DNA of 64,000 nt from Paenibacillus sinopodophylli (GCF_005930355.1 NZ_VDBO01000001.1:2153135-2217134), one strand, 5' to 3'; counted from the first letter of the stretch, positions 53,101 through 61,450 are shown. Program-made: numbers and translations. The notes: generated by a model not told the origin, from the letters alone.

Positions 53101-54309
53101 ATGCAAGCAATTTCATTCCATCTCGGAATACTCGTCGCCTCCATTCCCTTGAACCAAGAAAATGAGCCGCTATTGCCTGAGGCCTCCTTCTACAAGGCTC
53201 TCTGCCTTGCAGGCAAACGGCTTGGCATCGATATTTACGTTTTTAGCGCAGAAGGTCTGCATGCTCATGAGCTGCTTGGCTGGAGATGGCAGCAGAATCG
53301 ATTCGCCTTGCAGCCTGTCCCGCTGCCTGACATCGTATATGATCGCTGTTTTTTCACAAATGCAGCGCAGCAGCTAGCTGCGCGAACCATGCTGAGCAAG
53401 CTTGCACAGATCAAACCTTTCAAGCAACTGAGTGGCAAGCTTCCGGCAAAGCTGGGCGTATATGAGTCACTGAAGGAACAGAGCCTGCTTGCAAAGCATC
53501 TGCCACACACTGTGCTTCTTGATACACCAGAGCAACTGCTTGCGCTTGCAGATCGATACACTAGCGGTATCATTATCAAGCCATCAGCAGGCATGCAGGG
53601 ACGAGGCATTCTCCATGTAACGCGCTGCCCGATTGAGCGGAATATTCTCGTTAAGGGACGCAACAGAGAGAATCTTTTTTTCACTGCTTCATTTTCCAAG
53701 GAACGGGTGTTTGGAGACTGGATATCCCGCTTCATCAATCGCTCCCCATACCTCCTACAGCCCTATTTGGAGCTGAGCGGAGAAGATGAAAAACCGTTTG
53801 ATGTAAGAGCACTCGTCCAAAAAGGAGAGAACCGCCGCTGGTTCATTACTGGGGTTGCCGTTCGCTCAGGCACTGCCGGCTCCGTTACCTCCAACCTGCA
53901 CGGCGGAGGCAACGCTTATCCAGCATTGCAGCTGCTCTCTGCCAAATTCGGAAAGTCAAAAGCCGAACGTTTACTAGAACAAATCCATACAATAAGCAAG
54001 CAAACCGCCGAACAGCTGGAAAGCCATTTCGGCAGACTTGCCGAACTTGGGTTGGATTACGGTATTGACCGCAGCGGCCGACTTTGGCTGCTCGAAGCGA
54101 ATACCAAGCCAGGCCGTTCATCCTTCCAGAGGATTGGCGACCAAGAAGCCGAGCGGCTTTCAATCGAAAGACCGCTTCTATACGCACGCACTTTGACTAG
54201 GCGTTTATCACCGTCATTTGTAGCCAATGAATCCGCAAACGGCCGTCTTCTTCACGCAAGCCCTAATAACCTATTACGGCCTTTCAACGTTCAGGAGGTT
54301 CATCGATGA
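53101..54309 (+). CDS. YheC/YheD-family ATP-grasp protein, paralogue 2
   Basis: A 402-aa ATP-grasp protein without the extra N-terminal barrel. It starts with the YheC-like fold (LGILVASIPLN), shows the PDIVYDRCFFTNA segment in the first domain, then IIIKPSAGMQGRGIL near residue 159, DVRALVQKGENRR near 233, ELGLDYGIDRSGR near 315 and LLEANTKPGRSSF near 330. The ATG at 53089 overlaps the previous stop, but ATG 53101 has GGGGG 5 nt upstream and matches the start of paralogue 5. It is translationally coupled to paralogues 1 and 3 (ATGA overlap at 54306). Confidence 0.87.
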   Translation: MQAISFHLGILVASIPLNQENEPLLPEASFYKALCLAGKRLGIDIYVFSAEGLHAHELLGWRWQQNRFALQPVPLPDIVYDRCFFTNAAQQLAARTMLSKLAQIKPFKQLSGKLPAKLGVYESLKEQSLLAKHLPHTVLLDTPEQLLALADRYTSGIIIKPSAGMQGRGILHVTRCPIERNILVKGRNRENLFFTASFSKERVFGDWISRFINRSPYLLQPYLELSGEDEKPFDVRALVQKGENRRWFITGVAVRSGTAGSVTSNLHGGGNAYPALQLLSAKFGKSKAERLLEQIHTISKQTAEQLESHFGRLAELGLDYGIDRSGRLWLLEANTKPGRSSFQRIGDQEAERLSIERPLLYARTLTRRLSPSFVANESANGRLLHASPNNLLRPFNVQEVHR

Positions 54310-55685
54310 GTTTGACAACTTGCAACGTACATTTCTCGCAGCAATCGAATAAAATCGTCTATTTATCCAGCCCGCTCCTCAAGCAGCTGAAGCTCTCCGG
54401 GAAAAAATCGATTCATCTTAAGCTGGGCAATGAGGTAATCGTAGCGGAAATTAAGCAGCTCAAGCGGCCGGGCAATCACTTGTATTTGCCTTCCGGCATC
54501 CGCCAGTCGATCAAGGTTCCTAAGTCAGGCAACGTGTATGTGCTCAATTCCGGTGAAAACGAGGTACAACTCGGTCCGCTGGTCGGCATTCTGAGTGATA
54601 ACCCTATTCGTTCCGAGAGCAATCCTTTCGGCCCAAGAACCGGTTTCATTAAACAGGTTATTCGGACCGGAGAGCATAAAGCTTACCTGTTCGGCTTCAC
54701 ACCAAGTGATATTAACTGGCAGCAGGAAACGATTAACGGTTACTTCCTCAATCCTCAAGGCGGGTGGTATCGTAAAATCGTGCCCCTTCCAGATGTTGTA
54801 TACAACCGATTGCCAAGTCGAAAAGCTGAAACATCCGCTTCTATCAACGCGCTCCGCGAGCGTTTTGTCCGCCGTAAAATTCCATTCTTCAACTGGAGCT
54901 TCTTCAATAAGGCTGATGTCTACAAGCTCCTGGACAGTGACCCGGAAGCACTGAATCATTTGCCTGAATCGATATCCGGACCATCAGCTGAGAAAATGAA
55001 GGAAATGCTCGAGAAGCATCAATTTCTATACTTCAAACCTACCGCTGGCAGCCTTGGCGTAGGCATCTATCGCCTGACCTATCATCCAAAGCGCGGCTAT
55101 TTCGCGCGTTATCGCAAGGGAAGCCAGAATGTGCTGCTTCGCTTTAACACCTTCAGCAGCCTTATGCGCATGCTGCAGGCAAAGCACGGCGGCAATTTAA
55201 ACCATTATGTTGTTCAGCAAGGCATTCGCCTCGTCGAAATAGACAGCTGCCCGCTCGACTTCCGTTTTCATATGCATAAAAACGGCAACAACGAATGGAT
55301 ACCAGCAGGTATTGGCGCCAAGAAAGCGGGTCGCGGCAGTGTGACGACTCATGTTAAGAACGGCGGCTCCTTGATGACACCCGAGCAAGCGCTCAGCAAA
55401 ACATTCGGCTCCGAAGCGGATGCCGTTCTCGAGAAAGCAAAGCTTGCATCCATCAAGCTCTCGGAGGCCATTGAACGTAATTACCCACATCGACTAGGCG
55501 AGCTGGGTCTTGATCTGGGTATTGATAAGGACGGCGAAATATGGATGTTCGAAGCCAACGCCAAGCCTGGACGATCGATCTTCAAGCATCCGGCGCTTCG
55601 CTCCGAGGGGCGCGCATCCCTTTCCTATATTTTAGAACATTGCTTATACCTTAGTCGCTTCCAAGGTCAGGGAGGTAATGGCTAA
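54306..55685 (+). CDS. YheC/YheD-family ATP-grasp protein, paralogue 3
   Basis: A 459-aa protein with the extra N-terminal barrel domain (NKIVYLSSPLLKQLKLSGKK start, KVPKSGNVYVLNSGENEVQLG end), like paralogue 1. The ATP-grasp part has FKPTAGSLGVGI near residue 243, CPLDFRFHMHKN near 317, ELGLDLGIDKDGE near 398 and MFEANAKPGRS near 414. DFRFHMHKN in place of DFRALVQKN is the main change in a conserved strand. The SD AGGAGG lies 7 nt before the ATG, inside the end of paralogue 2. It overlaps paralogue 4 by the TAATG form. Confidence 0.88.
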   Translation: MSLTTCNVHFSQQSNKIVYLSSPLLKQLKLSGKKSIHLKLGNEVIVAEIKQLKRPGNHLYLPSGIRQSIKVPKSGNVYVLNSGENEVQLGPLVGILSDNPIRSESNPFGPRTGFIKQVIRTGEHKAYLFGFTPSDINWQQETINGYFLNPQGGWYRKIVPLPDVVYNRLPSRKAETSASINALRERFVRRKIPFFNWSFFNKADVYKLLDSDPEALNHLPESISGPSAEKMKEMLEKHQFLYFKPTAGSLGVGIYRLTYHPKRGYFARYRKGSQNVLLRFNTFSSLMRMLQAKHGGNLNHYVVQQGIRLVEIDSCPLDFRFHMHKNGNNEWIPAGIGAKKAGRGSVTTHVKNGGSLMTPEQALSKTFGSEADAVLEKAKLASIKLSEAIERNYPHRLGELGLDLGIDKDGEIWMFEANAKPGRSIFKHPALRSEGRASLSYILEHCLYLSRFQGQGGNG

Positions 55686-56839
55686 TGGACAGCATGCTTC
55701 CAGAGGACGCCGACTACAAAGAGCTGCGCGCCGGAAGGAATGTGCTGGCTATTCTCACCATCGAGGATGATGTCCAGCTTTTTCGCGGCAACCGCAGCAA
55801 CTTTGTTGATCTGATCCGTACCGGTCAATCTATGGGTTTCATCGTTTATGTATTAACTGTCAAAAACCTACTGCTCACGAGGCGCAGTCTCAAGGGCTAT
55901 GTTTATAATGAATCCGAGGATGCCTGGCAGCTGCGTTTGCTGCCTTTCCCCGATATCATCTATAACCGGATTCCGCTGCGGGAGGATGAGATTCAGCCTT
56001 CTGTGCGAATGAAGATTAATGCCTGCAAAAAGCATCCCCGCGTCACATTGTTTAATCCGGCTTTTTTTAACAAATGGGATTTGTTCGAATGGCTGCGTCT
56101 ATCGAAATCTACCAAACCGTATATTCCGACGACGCGCAAGCTCAATTCGATATCCGGCCTAGGCCGAATGATGCAGAAACATCCCTACCTCTATCTGAAG
56201 CCGGAAAGCGGGAAAGCAGGCAAAGGCATCATGACCATCAAGGTATATGCTGAGAAGCAGCTCCCTTATCGATTGAAAATTCAAGAAAACAAAAAAAGTG
56301 CCACTTTTAATTGTGCAACGATCTATAAGCTCTGGAGCCGAATCCAGCAGCAAAGCACCGGCGAGGCGTATATTGCTCAGCAAGGCATCAATCTTGCTTC
56401 CTTTAATGAGAGAAGGTTTGATCTCCGTGCACTCGTCCAAAAAAACCAACGGGGACAATGGGATATTACGGGCATCGGTGCAAGAATAGCCGGCGTCTCC
56501 AGCATTACAACCCATGTTCCACGCGGTGGAATGATCGAGGACCCAGAGAAGCTCCTTGTCCATTCATTTAATGAAGAGCAGGCGCGTAAACTACTAATAA
56601 AAGCAAAAAATACGGCCGTGTTGATCGCCAAGCAGATCGAGCGCGCTTCCGGACAGCAGCTCGGCGAAATGTCGATGGATCTAGGCATAGACCATGCGGG
56701 AAACATGTGGTTCTTCGAGGCAAACTCCAAGCCTATGAAGTTCGATGAGCCGCATATCCGCCAAAAATCGCTGGAGCGTATTTTTCATTATGGTGCATAT
56801 TTAGCAAGATTAAAAACAGAAAAAGCGGGAGGCGCGTAA
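55685..56839 (+). CDS. YheC/YheD-family ATP-grasp protein, paralogue 4
   Basis: A 384-aa member without the N-terminal barrel. It starts YKELRAGRNVLAILTI and carries PFPDIIYNRIPLRED in the first domain, LKPESGKAGKGI near residue 170, RFDLRALVQKNQRG near 245, EMSMDLGIDHAGN near 327 and FFEANSKPMKFD near 343. The catalytic pattern is preserved. SD GGGAGG lies 9 nt before the ATG. The GNAT gene begins 1 bp after its stop. Paralogues 1 and 3 are the long form and 2, 4 and 5 the short form, so long and short forms alternate. Confidence 0.88.
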   Translation: MDSMLPEDADYKELRAGRNVLAILTIEDDVQLFRGNRSNFVDLIRTGQSMGFIVYVLTVKNLLLTRRSLKGYVYNESEDAWQLRLLPFPDIIYNRIPLREDEIQPSVRMKINACKKHPRVTLFNPAFFNKWDLFEWLRLSKSTKPYIPTTRKLNSISGLGRMMQKHPYLYLKPESGKAGKGIMTIKVYAEKQLPYRLKIQENKKSATFNCATIYKLWSRIQQQSTGEAYIAQQGINLASFNERRFDLRALVQKNQRGQWDITGIGARIAGVSSITTHVPRGGMIEDPEKLLVHSFNEEQARKLLIKAKNTAVLIAKQIERASGQQLGEMSMDLGIDHAGNMWFFEANSKPMKFDEPHIRQKSLERIFHYGAYLARLKTEKAGGA

Positions 56840-56840
56840 T

Positions 56841-57338
56841 GTGGATCTAGAGCTGCTCACACCTGAAACATGGCTGGCGGAACAAAAAAGACTCATCGGC
56901 TTCTCCATTCGATTCGGAGATAAACGCCTTGCAGTCTCAACCATCCACGCGCTCCGCAAACTAGATCCTTCTTTGCTCGACCAAGGTTTGAACGGACAAT
57001 ACGGCGCGGCAGCCATTCTAGCGAAGCATGGCAGCCGCATCGTAGGCTTTGGATTTGCGGAAGCAGGCGGGGAGGCGGCTTGCATGGTTGTCGTTCATCC
57101 AGAAGCAAGAAGTCTCGGTATCGGCGGATCCCTCGTTCAAGCTATGATTCAGCGTTTAGGTAAGCTAAGCTGCAATGTTGCGGCAGATAACACCGCGAGC
57201 ATGGCGCTATGTTTTCGGCTTGGTATGACTGCTGTGTCTATGCACAGAGGCCCGACAGGCAAACCAACGCTTCGTTTTGAAAGGGGAACCGCCAATGACA
57301 CAGCCCGTCCTAGGCATCCTGACTTTATACCTCAATGA
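56841..57338 (+). CDS. GNAT-family N-acetyltransferase within the yheC/yheD-like operon
   Basis: A 165-aa acetyltransferase of the GNAT fold. Motif A is VVVHPEARSLGIGGSLVQAM, which binds the pyrophosphate of acetyl-CoA, and motif B follows in NTASMALCFRLGMTAV. The substrate is unknown. The start is GTG, 8 nt after GGGAGG at the end of paralogue 4. Its 3' end overlaps the start of paralogue 5 by 44 bp in another frame, which is long for an operon and marks it as a fixed member. It might modify the product of the ATP-grasp enzymes or a coat protein. Confidence 0.85.
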   Translation: MDLELLTPETWLAEQKRLIGFSIRFGDKRLAVSTIHALRKLDPSLLDQGLNGQYGAAAILAKHGSRIVGFGFAEAGGEAACMVVVHPEARSLGIGGSLVQAMIQRLGKLSCNVAADNTASMALCFRLGMTAVSMHRGPTGKPTLRFERGTANDTARPRHPDFIPQ

Positions 57339-58467
57339 AGCAGGGCATCTGGAGGAACGTTCTATCTACCAAAAAATGACTGCGGCTGGACGAAAGCTTG
57401 GACTTAGCGTCTTCGTGTTCACGCCAAAGGATGTCAATTATACGCTGAATCGCATTCATGCGCTGTTCTACCATACAGAGACAAACTCTTGGTCACGCAA
57501 ATGGACCGCTTTCCCGCATATGATCTATGATCGCTGCCGCATTCAACGAACGTATCGGTTCGATCAATTGCTGAAGTTTCGGAGCAGATATGGTCATCTG
57601 ACATTTCTAAACCGCCCTCTTCGCAATAAATGGACGATTCATCGCATCTTATCGAAGGAACCGGTCTATCGCACTTATCTCCCAGCAACGAAGTATATCG
57701 AAGATATTAGTGACGTATCGGATATGATTCGCAAGTACCCGCTCGTATATCTTAAGCCGATTAACGGAACTGGCGGTAGAGGCATCCTGCGAATCCAGAA
57801 AGGTAAAGATGGCCAGCTCCATATTCAAGGCCGCGACCAAGCAAGACGTATCGTCAGTCCGCAGCATATTACGGCGTCAAAACTAAGCAGCTATTTGATC
57901 CCGTGGCACCTCAAGAGCAACCGATACATTGCCCAGCAAGGCATTCAAATAAAGCTTGCGAGCGGACGCGTACATGATTATCGTATGCTCGTGCAAAAAA
58001 ACGGCGAGGGTGTATGGGAGGTAACCGGCTGCGCTGGGCGGATCGGTGCAGCTGGAAGCATTACTTCCAACCTGCATGGCGGCGGCCATGCCGCTACGAT
58101 GAGCGCATTGCTGAAAGATTGGCTGCGCGACGAAACGAGAGTTTCGCAGGTGAAGGAAGAAGCGGAGCAGCTCGGTGTGTCCATAGCCGCCTACCTTGAG
58201 AGGAACTACGGAAGACTTTGCGAGCTTGCCCTTGATCTCGCTATCGATCGCAAAGGCGGTATCTGGCTGCTGGAGGTTAATCCAAAGCCGGCACGGGAAG
58301 TATTCGCGCAGGCTGGTGAGAAAGAAGTGTACCGCAAAGCGATCATTCGTCCGCTGGAGTACGCTCTGTGGCTTTACAATCAGAAGAAGCGCAGGAGATT
58401 CAAGGATAAGCAGGCAGCTGTCTCGGATGTCCGTGCTGATTATGACGATGAATGGGACTTCGATTAA
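57295..58467 (+). CDS. YheC/YheD-family ATP-grasp protein, paralogue 5
   Basis: A 390-aa short-form member. It starts TQPVLGILTLYLNEAGHLEE and has the PHMIYDRCR block, YLKPINGTGGRGIL near residue 152, VHDYRMLVQKNGEG near 227, ELALDLAIDRKGG near 308 and LLEVNPKPAREV near 324. After the ATP-grasp domain comes a basic, then acidic tail (NQKKRRRF... to DYDDEWDFD). The open frame goes back to 57277, but ATG 57295 follows AAGGGGAACCGCCA. It is the last gene of the operon, before a terminator at 58535. Confidence 0.88.
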   Translation: MTQPVLGILTLYLNEAGHLEERSIYQKMTAAGRKLGLSVFVFTPKDVNYTLNRIHALFYHTETNSWSRKWTAFPHMIYDRCRIQRTYRFDQLLKFRSRYGHLTFLNRPLRNKWTIHRILSKEPVYRTYLPATKYIEDISDVSDMIRKYPLVYLKPINGTGGRGILRIQKGKDGQLHIQGRDQARRIVSPQHITASKLSSYLIPWHLKSNRYIAQQGIQIKLASGRVHDYRMLVQKNGEGVWEVTGCAGRIGAAGSITSNLHGGGHAATMSALLKDWLRDETRVSQVKEEAEQLGVSIAAYLERNYGRLCELALDLAIDRKGGIWLLEVNPKPAREVFAQAGEKEVYRKAIIRPLEYALWLYNQKKRRRFKDKQAAVSDVRADYDDEWDFD

Positions 58468-58534
58468 TACTCGTGCTTCGTTCCGAGAAGTGTCGAGAAT
58501 GTATAGCCAAAGGATATATACTCTCCTATCGTTC

Positions 58535-58586
58535 AAAAAAACCTGCCGGATTGAGCGCAACAGCGCAGCTTACCGGCAGGTTTTTT
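58535..58586. terminator. Terminator of the yheC/yheD-like operon
   Basis: AAACCTGCCGG pairs with CCGGCAGGTTT with a GCG/CGC inner element, flanked by A-run and T-run. It lies 67 bp after paralogue 5 and faces the flavoprotein gene from the other side. Confidence 0.9.
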
Positions 58587-58624
58587 GTCATTGGCTGCTT
58601 TTCAGAAATCGTTATATAAGCAGT

Positions 58625-59221
58625 CTACAGCTCGTATCCATTCATTTGCAAATGTGCTTTGAACATCTCTTTGGTCGACGGCAAACCCTCAGCCTCCGGC
58701 CAGGTGTCTGCAGACCAGATGCCTGATTGCTTCAATGCCCTTGGACAATGAATGAAGCATTCCTCTACCTCGACGATGACAGCAAGCTCAGGAGCCTTCC
58801 CACTCCACCCCATACCTTCGATCAGCTCCACATCCTTCGTGATCGAAGCGCGCCCGTTCAGACGAAGCACCTCCTGCATGCCGGGAATAATAAAGAGCAT
58901 GCCGATCTGAGGGTTTTGGATAATATTGAGCAAAGAGTCTATTCGGCGATTGCCTGACCGCTCCGGATAAACGAGTCTGTAATCATCAAGCGTTTTTACG
59001 AAGCCCGGCTCATCTCCACGCGGAGACGAATCACAACGACCCGAAGCGTCCGATGACGATAAGTAAAACAAAGGAGATAATGATAAGAAGTGCCGAATAT
59101 GATCTTCCATTCGGGAAACACTTTTTTTGACAACAGCTTCATGCGGCGTTCCTACGATTTCCTTCAATTGCTCAGCGGACACAATAAGCTCTGAATCTTT
59201 GATAGCTTGAACCACGTTCAT
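58625..59221 (-). CDS. Pyridoxamine 5'-phosphate oxidase-fold flavoprotein (MSMEG_1061-like)
   Basis: A 198-aa split-barrel protein likely to bind FMN. Landmarks are FLSLSPLFYLSSSDASGRCDSSPRGDEPGF with its RCDSSPRG block (residues 55-75), DSLLNIIQNPQIGMLFIIPG, and EVLRLNGRASITKD. The pattern is that of the PPOX-type proteins related to MSMEG_1061. The reaction is unknown; related enzymes reduce or oxidise small molecules with FMN or F420. Start ATG 59221 is close to GGAG. It is transcribed away from the yhe operon and lies 67 bp from the HAD gene on the same strand, so the two may share a message. Confidence 0.8.
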   Translation of the reverse strand: MNVVQAIKDSELIVSAEQLKEIVGTPHEAVVKKSVSRMEDHIRHFLSLSPLFYLSSSDASGRCDSSPRGDEPGFVKTLDDYRLVYPERSGNRRIDSLLNIIQNPQIGMLFIIPGMQEVLRLNGRASITKDVELIEGMGWSGKAPELAVIVEVEECFIHCPRALKQSGIWSADTWPEAEGLPSTKEMFKAHLQMNGYEL

Positions 59222-59288
59222 TCAACTCCAGCCTCGTGCTCTAATCGGCAGCCTTAGCTTTGTTGCCTTTAGAGGCGCGTTTATTCTA

Positions 59289-59966
59289 TTACGTTTCCAG
59301 CAGCTTGAGTAGATCACGGAAATCGTTAATCAAGGCGTCCGCTCCCTCAAGCTCAGCAGAGCGCCCATATGTTGCATATGCACACCCGATGGTTGGCAAT
59401 CCATTTCCCTTTCCTGCCTCCACATCAGATGAACGGTCTCCGACCATCCATGCCGATTGTATGCCATGATCCTGCATAAGACGCTCGACCAAATCGACCT
59501 TGCTCGCAGTTGCATACTCGCCCGCACTATAAAGTCCGTCAAACAACTCAGCTATGCCTTTGTAACGTGCAACGCCCTTCACATAATCCTCCAGCCCGTT
59601 GCTTGCAACGAACAACTTGATTCCACGAAGCTTCAATTCGCGAAGCGTCTCTGCCACATAGGGATAAAGCTTCCCCTCACCCACTGCCAAGCCCTCAAGC
59701 TCATATTGCAGCAGCAAGTCATCTGCGCGATTTCTAGCCGCCTCTGTGCTTCCCGGCATCACCTGGCGCCATATATCCTCCAGCAGCATGCCGAGGCAGC
59801 TAAGCAAACGTTCCACCGGAGGTGTTGGATGCTCATAAAGATGCTCTGCTCTCAGCGTCTCGAACACGCGCTCGTGAACGGCTACAAGCAGTGTATCCGT
59901 CTCGAACAGCGTGCCGTCCATATCAAATATTAACGCTTCCGGCAAGGGAAGCTTTGGCTCACTCAT
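59289..59966 (-). CDS. HAD-superfamily phosphatase, phosphoglycolate-phosphatase-like
   Basis: A haloacid-dehalogenase fold hydrolase of 225 aa. Motif I is ALIFDMDGTLFETD, motif II appears in LFVASNGLEDYVK, and motif IV is WMVGDRSSDVEAGKGNG. The helical cap between motifs I and II is of the PGP/Gph type. The substrate may be phosphoglycolate or another small phosphate ester. The frame is open to 59984; ATG 59966, 8 nt after AAGGAGG, is preferred. It is the first gene before the flavoprotein gene on the minus strand. Two element copies lie upstream. Confidence 0.87.
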   Translation of the reverse strand: MSEPKLPLPEALIFDMDGTLFETDTLLVAVHERVFETLRAEHLYEHPTPPVERLLSCLGMLLEDIWRQVMPGSTEAARNRADDLLLQYELEGLAVGEGKLYPYVAETLRELKLRGIKLFVASNGLEDYVKGVARYKGIAELFDGLYSAGEYATASKVDLVERLMQDHGIQSAWMVGDRSSDVEAGKGNGLPTIGCAYATYGRSAELEGADALINDFRDLLKLLET

Positions 59967-60050
59967 AGCAGAATCCTCCTTCAACGTCTGTTCATATCAT
60001 ACTGGAATGCAGGAAATAATGGCAAGCGAGATGGCATATTTGGGACTGAA

Positions 60051-60149
60051 CAAGGTGAAACGGCTGGCGCCATCCTTTGGCGGCGTGGCGCGTTTCATTC
60101 CGAGAAATATAGAGAAAGGATGGCGAAATCATATACTTTCCTATATTTC
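60051..60149 (+). repeat. Dispersed double-hairpin element, copy D (tandem with E)
   Basis: A full copy: CAAGGTGAAACGGCTG, an inner GGCGCCA/TGGCGGC stem, CGCGTTTCATTCCGAG, then GAAATATAG.GAAAG pairing with CTTTC.CTATATTTC. It abuts copy E. The region 59985-60050 before it shows no gene. Confidence 0.9.
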
Positions 60150-60249
60150 AAGGTGAAACGGCTGGCGCCATCTTTTGGCGGCGTGGCGCGTTTCACTCCG
60201 AGAAATATAGAGAAAGGATGGCCTAGGCTATCCTTTCCTATATTTGAAA
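60149..60249 (+). repeat. Dispersed double-hairpin element, copy E, overlapping a gene end
   Basis: Nearly identical to copy D for about 70 bp, then different in the second loop. Here the second stem is longer and very regular: GAAAGGAT.GCC pairs with GGC.ATCCTTTC. Its right end supplies the last codons and stop of the gene ending at 60228. Confidence 0.9.
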
Positions 60250-60527
60250 TACACTGGCAGCGCAGCTATCCTCGCTAATAAGTAAGGTCCGAGGTAAGCA
60301 CCACTAGCAAGAAAAATAGGATTTGCAAGCACACGATGCACTTCTGTCATAAATATGGTGTCATGAAGCAGCGTCTCTGCCACGGCATCTGCTGCAGTTA
60401 CAAAAAACAAAAATACAGCCAAAGCCGCTGCACCGTCCAAAACACGGCTGGCAACTTCGCTGATTCTGCTCATCCATACGACTAAAACCGTTCCGACAAC
60501 AAGGGCTGCCCCTATCAAAATGATCAT
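60228..60527 (-). CDS. Small membrane protein, unknown; end supplied by a repeat
   Basis: A 99-aa protein with three hydrophobic stretches (IILIGAALVVGTVLVVWM, AALAVFLFFVTAADAVAE, and NPIFLASGAYLGPYLLARIA). No family recognised. Start ATG 60527 follows GAGGTGA. Its last residues, KYRKG and the stop, come from the right arm of element E, which suggests that the original end was replaced by the insertion. It stands alone, divergent from the TspO-like gene over 158 bp. Confidence 0.6.
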   Translation of the reverse strand: MIILIGAALVVGTVLVVWMSRISEVASRVLDGAAALAVFLFFVTAADAVAETLLHDTIFMTEVHRVLANPIFLASGAYLGPYLLARIAALPVYFKYRKG

Positions 60528-60685
60528 TTCTCTGCTTCACCTCTTAGCATAAGGATTGGTCATTTGTTGCAGCCTTAAACTAGACCTCCTCGCTTACGAA
60601 CAACTTATTATGAATAAAAAGCAGTCGAATGGTTTACATATGATACAAGAAGCTTATGCAATTAATGAAATTGGAGGGATCTGAA

Positions 60686-61450
60686 ATGAAAAGCAGTTTG
60701 CGATGGTTGAATGTAATTGGTCTCGCTGCCGTTTTAATCGTGAATGCACTGGCGCAGTGGCTCCCGATTAATGGGAAAACAACAGGTGAGTTATCCGCCA
60801 AATATCCCGTGCTTATTACTCCTGCGCCGTATGCATTCTCCATATGGTCCGTCATCTACCTGCTGTTGATCGGCTTCGTATTCTATCAGCTAACCCCTAA
60901 AGGCACAAATAGCAAAATCGTACAGAGTATCGGGCCTTGGTTTCTAATCAGCTGTTTGCTTAACATAGCCTGGATCCTCGTATGGCATTACGAAAAACTG
61001 GGCAGCAGTGTCTTCGTGATGCTTGCTTTGCTGCTTTCACTTATCTCTATTTATACAGCCGTAAGAAAAAGAAAGCAGTCCCCTACCTCAGGTGAACGTT
61101 TTCTCGTCAGGCTTCCGTTCAGTATATATCTAGGCTGGATCAGCAATGCGACCATTGTGAACATTACGGTTGCATTGTCTGCAACGAACTGGAACGGCTT
61201 CGGCTTATCCGATGACATATGGACGGTTATTCTGCTTGTTATTGCTACACTGCTTGCTGTAACCATCGGCTTCGCCTATCTTGATCCTGCCTTTATTCTC
61301 GTTTTCGTATGGTCTTTCATCGCCATTGCTGTCAAAGACGGACAGCAGGCTGATGTTACAGTTGCGGCCTTTATACTTGCGGCGCTTCTCGCCGCGACTG
61401 CTGTGTATGTTTTTATCCTTGCGAATAAAAGGAAAGCTGCAGCATATTGA
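60686..61450 (+). CDS. TspO/MBR-like membrane protein
   Basis: A 254-aa protein with about eight hydrophobic spans, resembling the tryptophan-rich sensory protein (TspO) family but longer than its usual 160 residues. It begins SSLRWLNVIGLAAVLIVNAL, has TPAPYAFSIWSVIYLLL, then LNIAWILVWHY and IYLGWISNATIVNI, a set of conserved aromatic residues that mark the family. Members bind tetrapyrroles or sterols; in Bacteria the role is uncertain. The frame is open to 60656; ATG 60686 follows GGAGGG. The psd gene follows after about 80 bp and may be cotranscribed. Confidence 0.82.
   Translation: MKSSLRWLNVIGLAAVLIVNALAQWLPINGKTTGELSAKYPVLITPAPYAFSIWSVIYLLLIGFVFYQLTPKGTNSKIVQSIGPWFLISCLLNIAWILVWHYEKLGSSVFVMLALLLSLISIYTAVRKRKQSPTSGERFLVRLPFSIYLGWISNATIVNITVALSATNWNGFGLSDDIWTVILLVIATLLAVTIGFAYLDPAFILVFVWSFIAIAVKDGQQADVTVAAFILAALLAATAVYVFILANKRKAAAY

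Noticed and set aside
51719..58467. A ribosomal-peptide (RiPP) or microviridin-type cluster based on ATP-grasp genes
   Set aside because: No precursor peptide, protease or transporter is visible, and the proteins match the YheC/YheD spore group rather than RiPP ligases.
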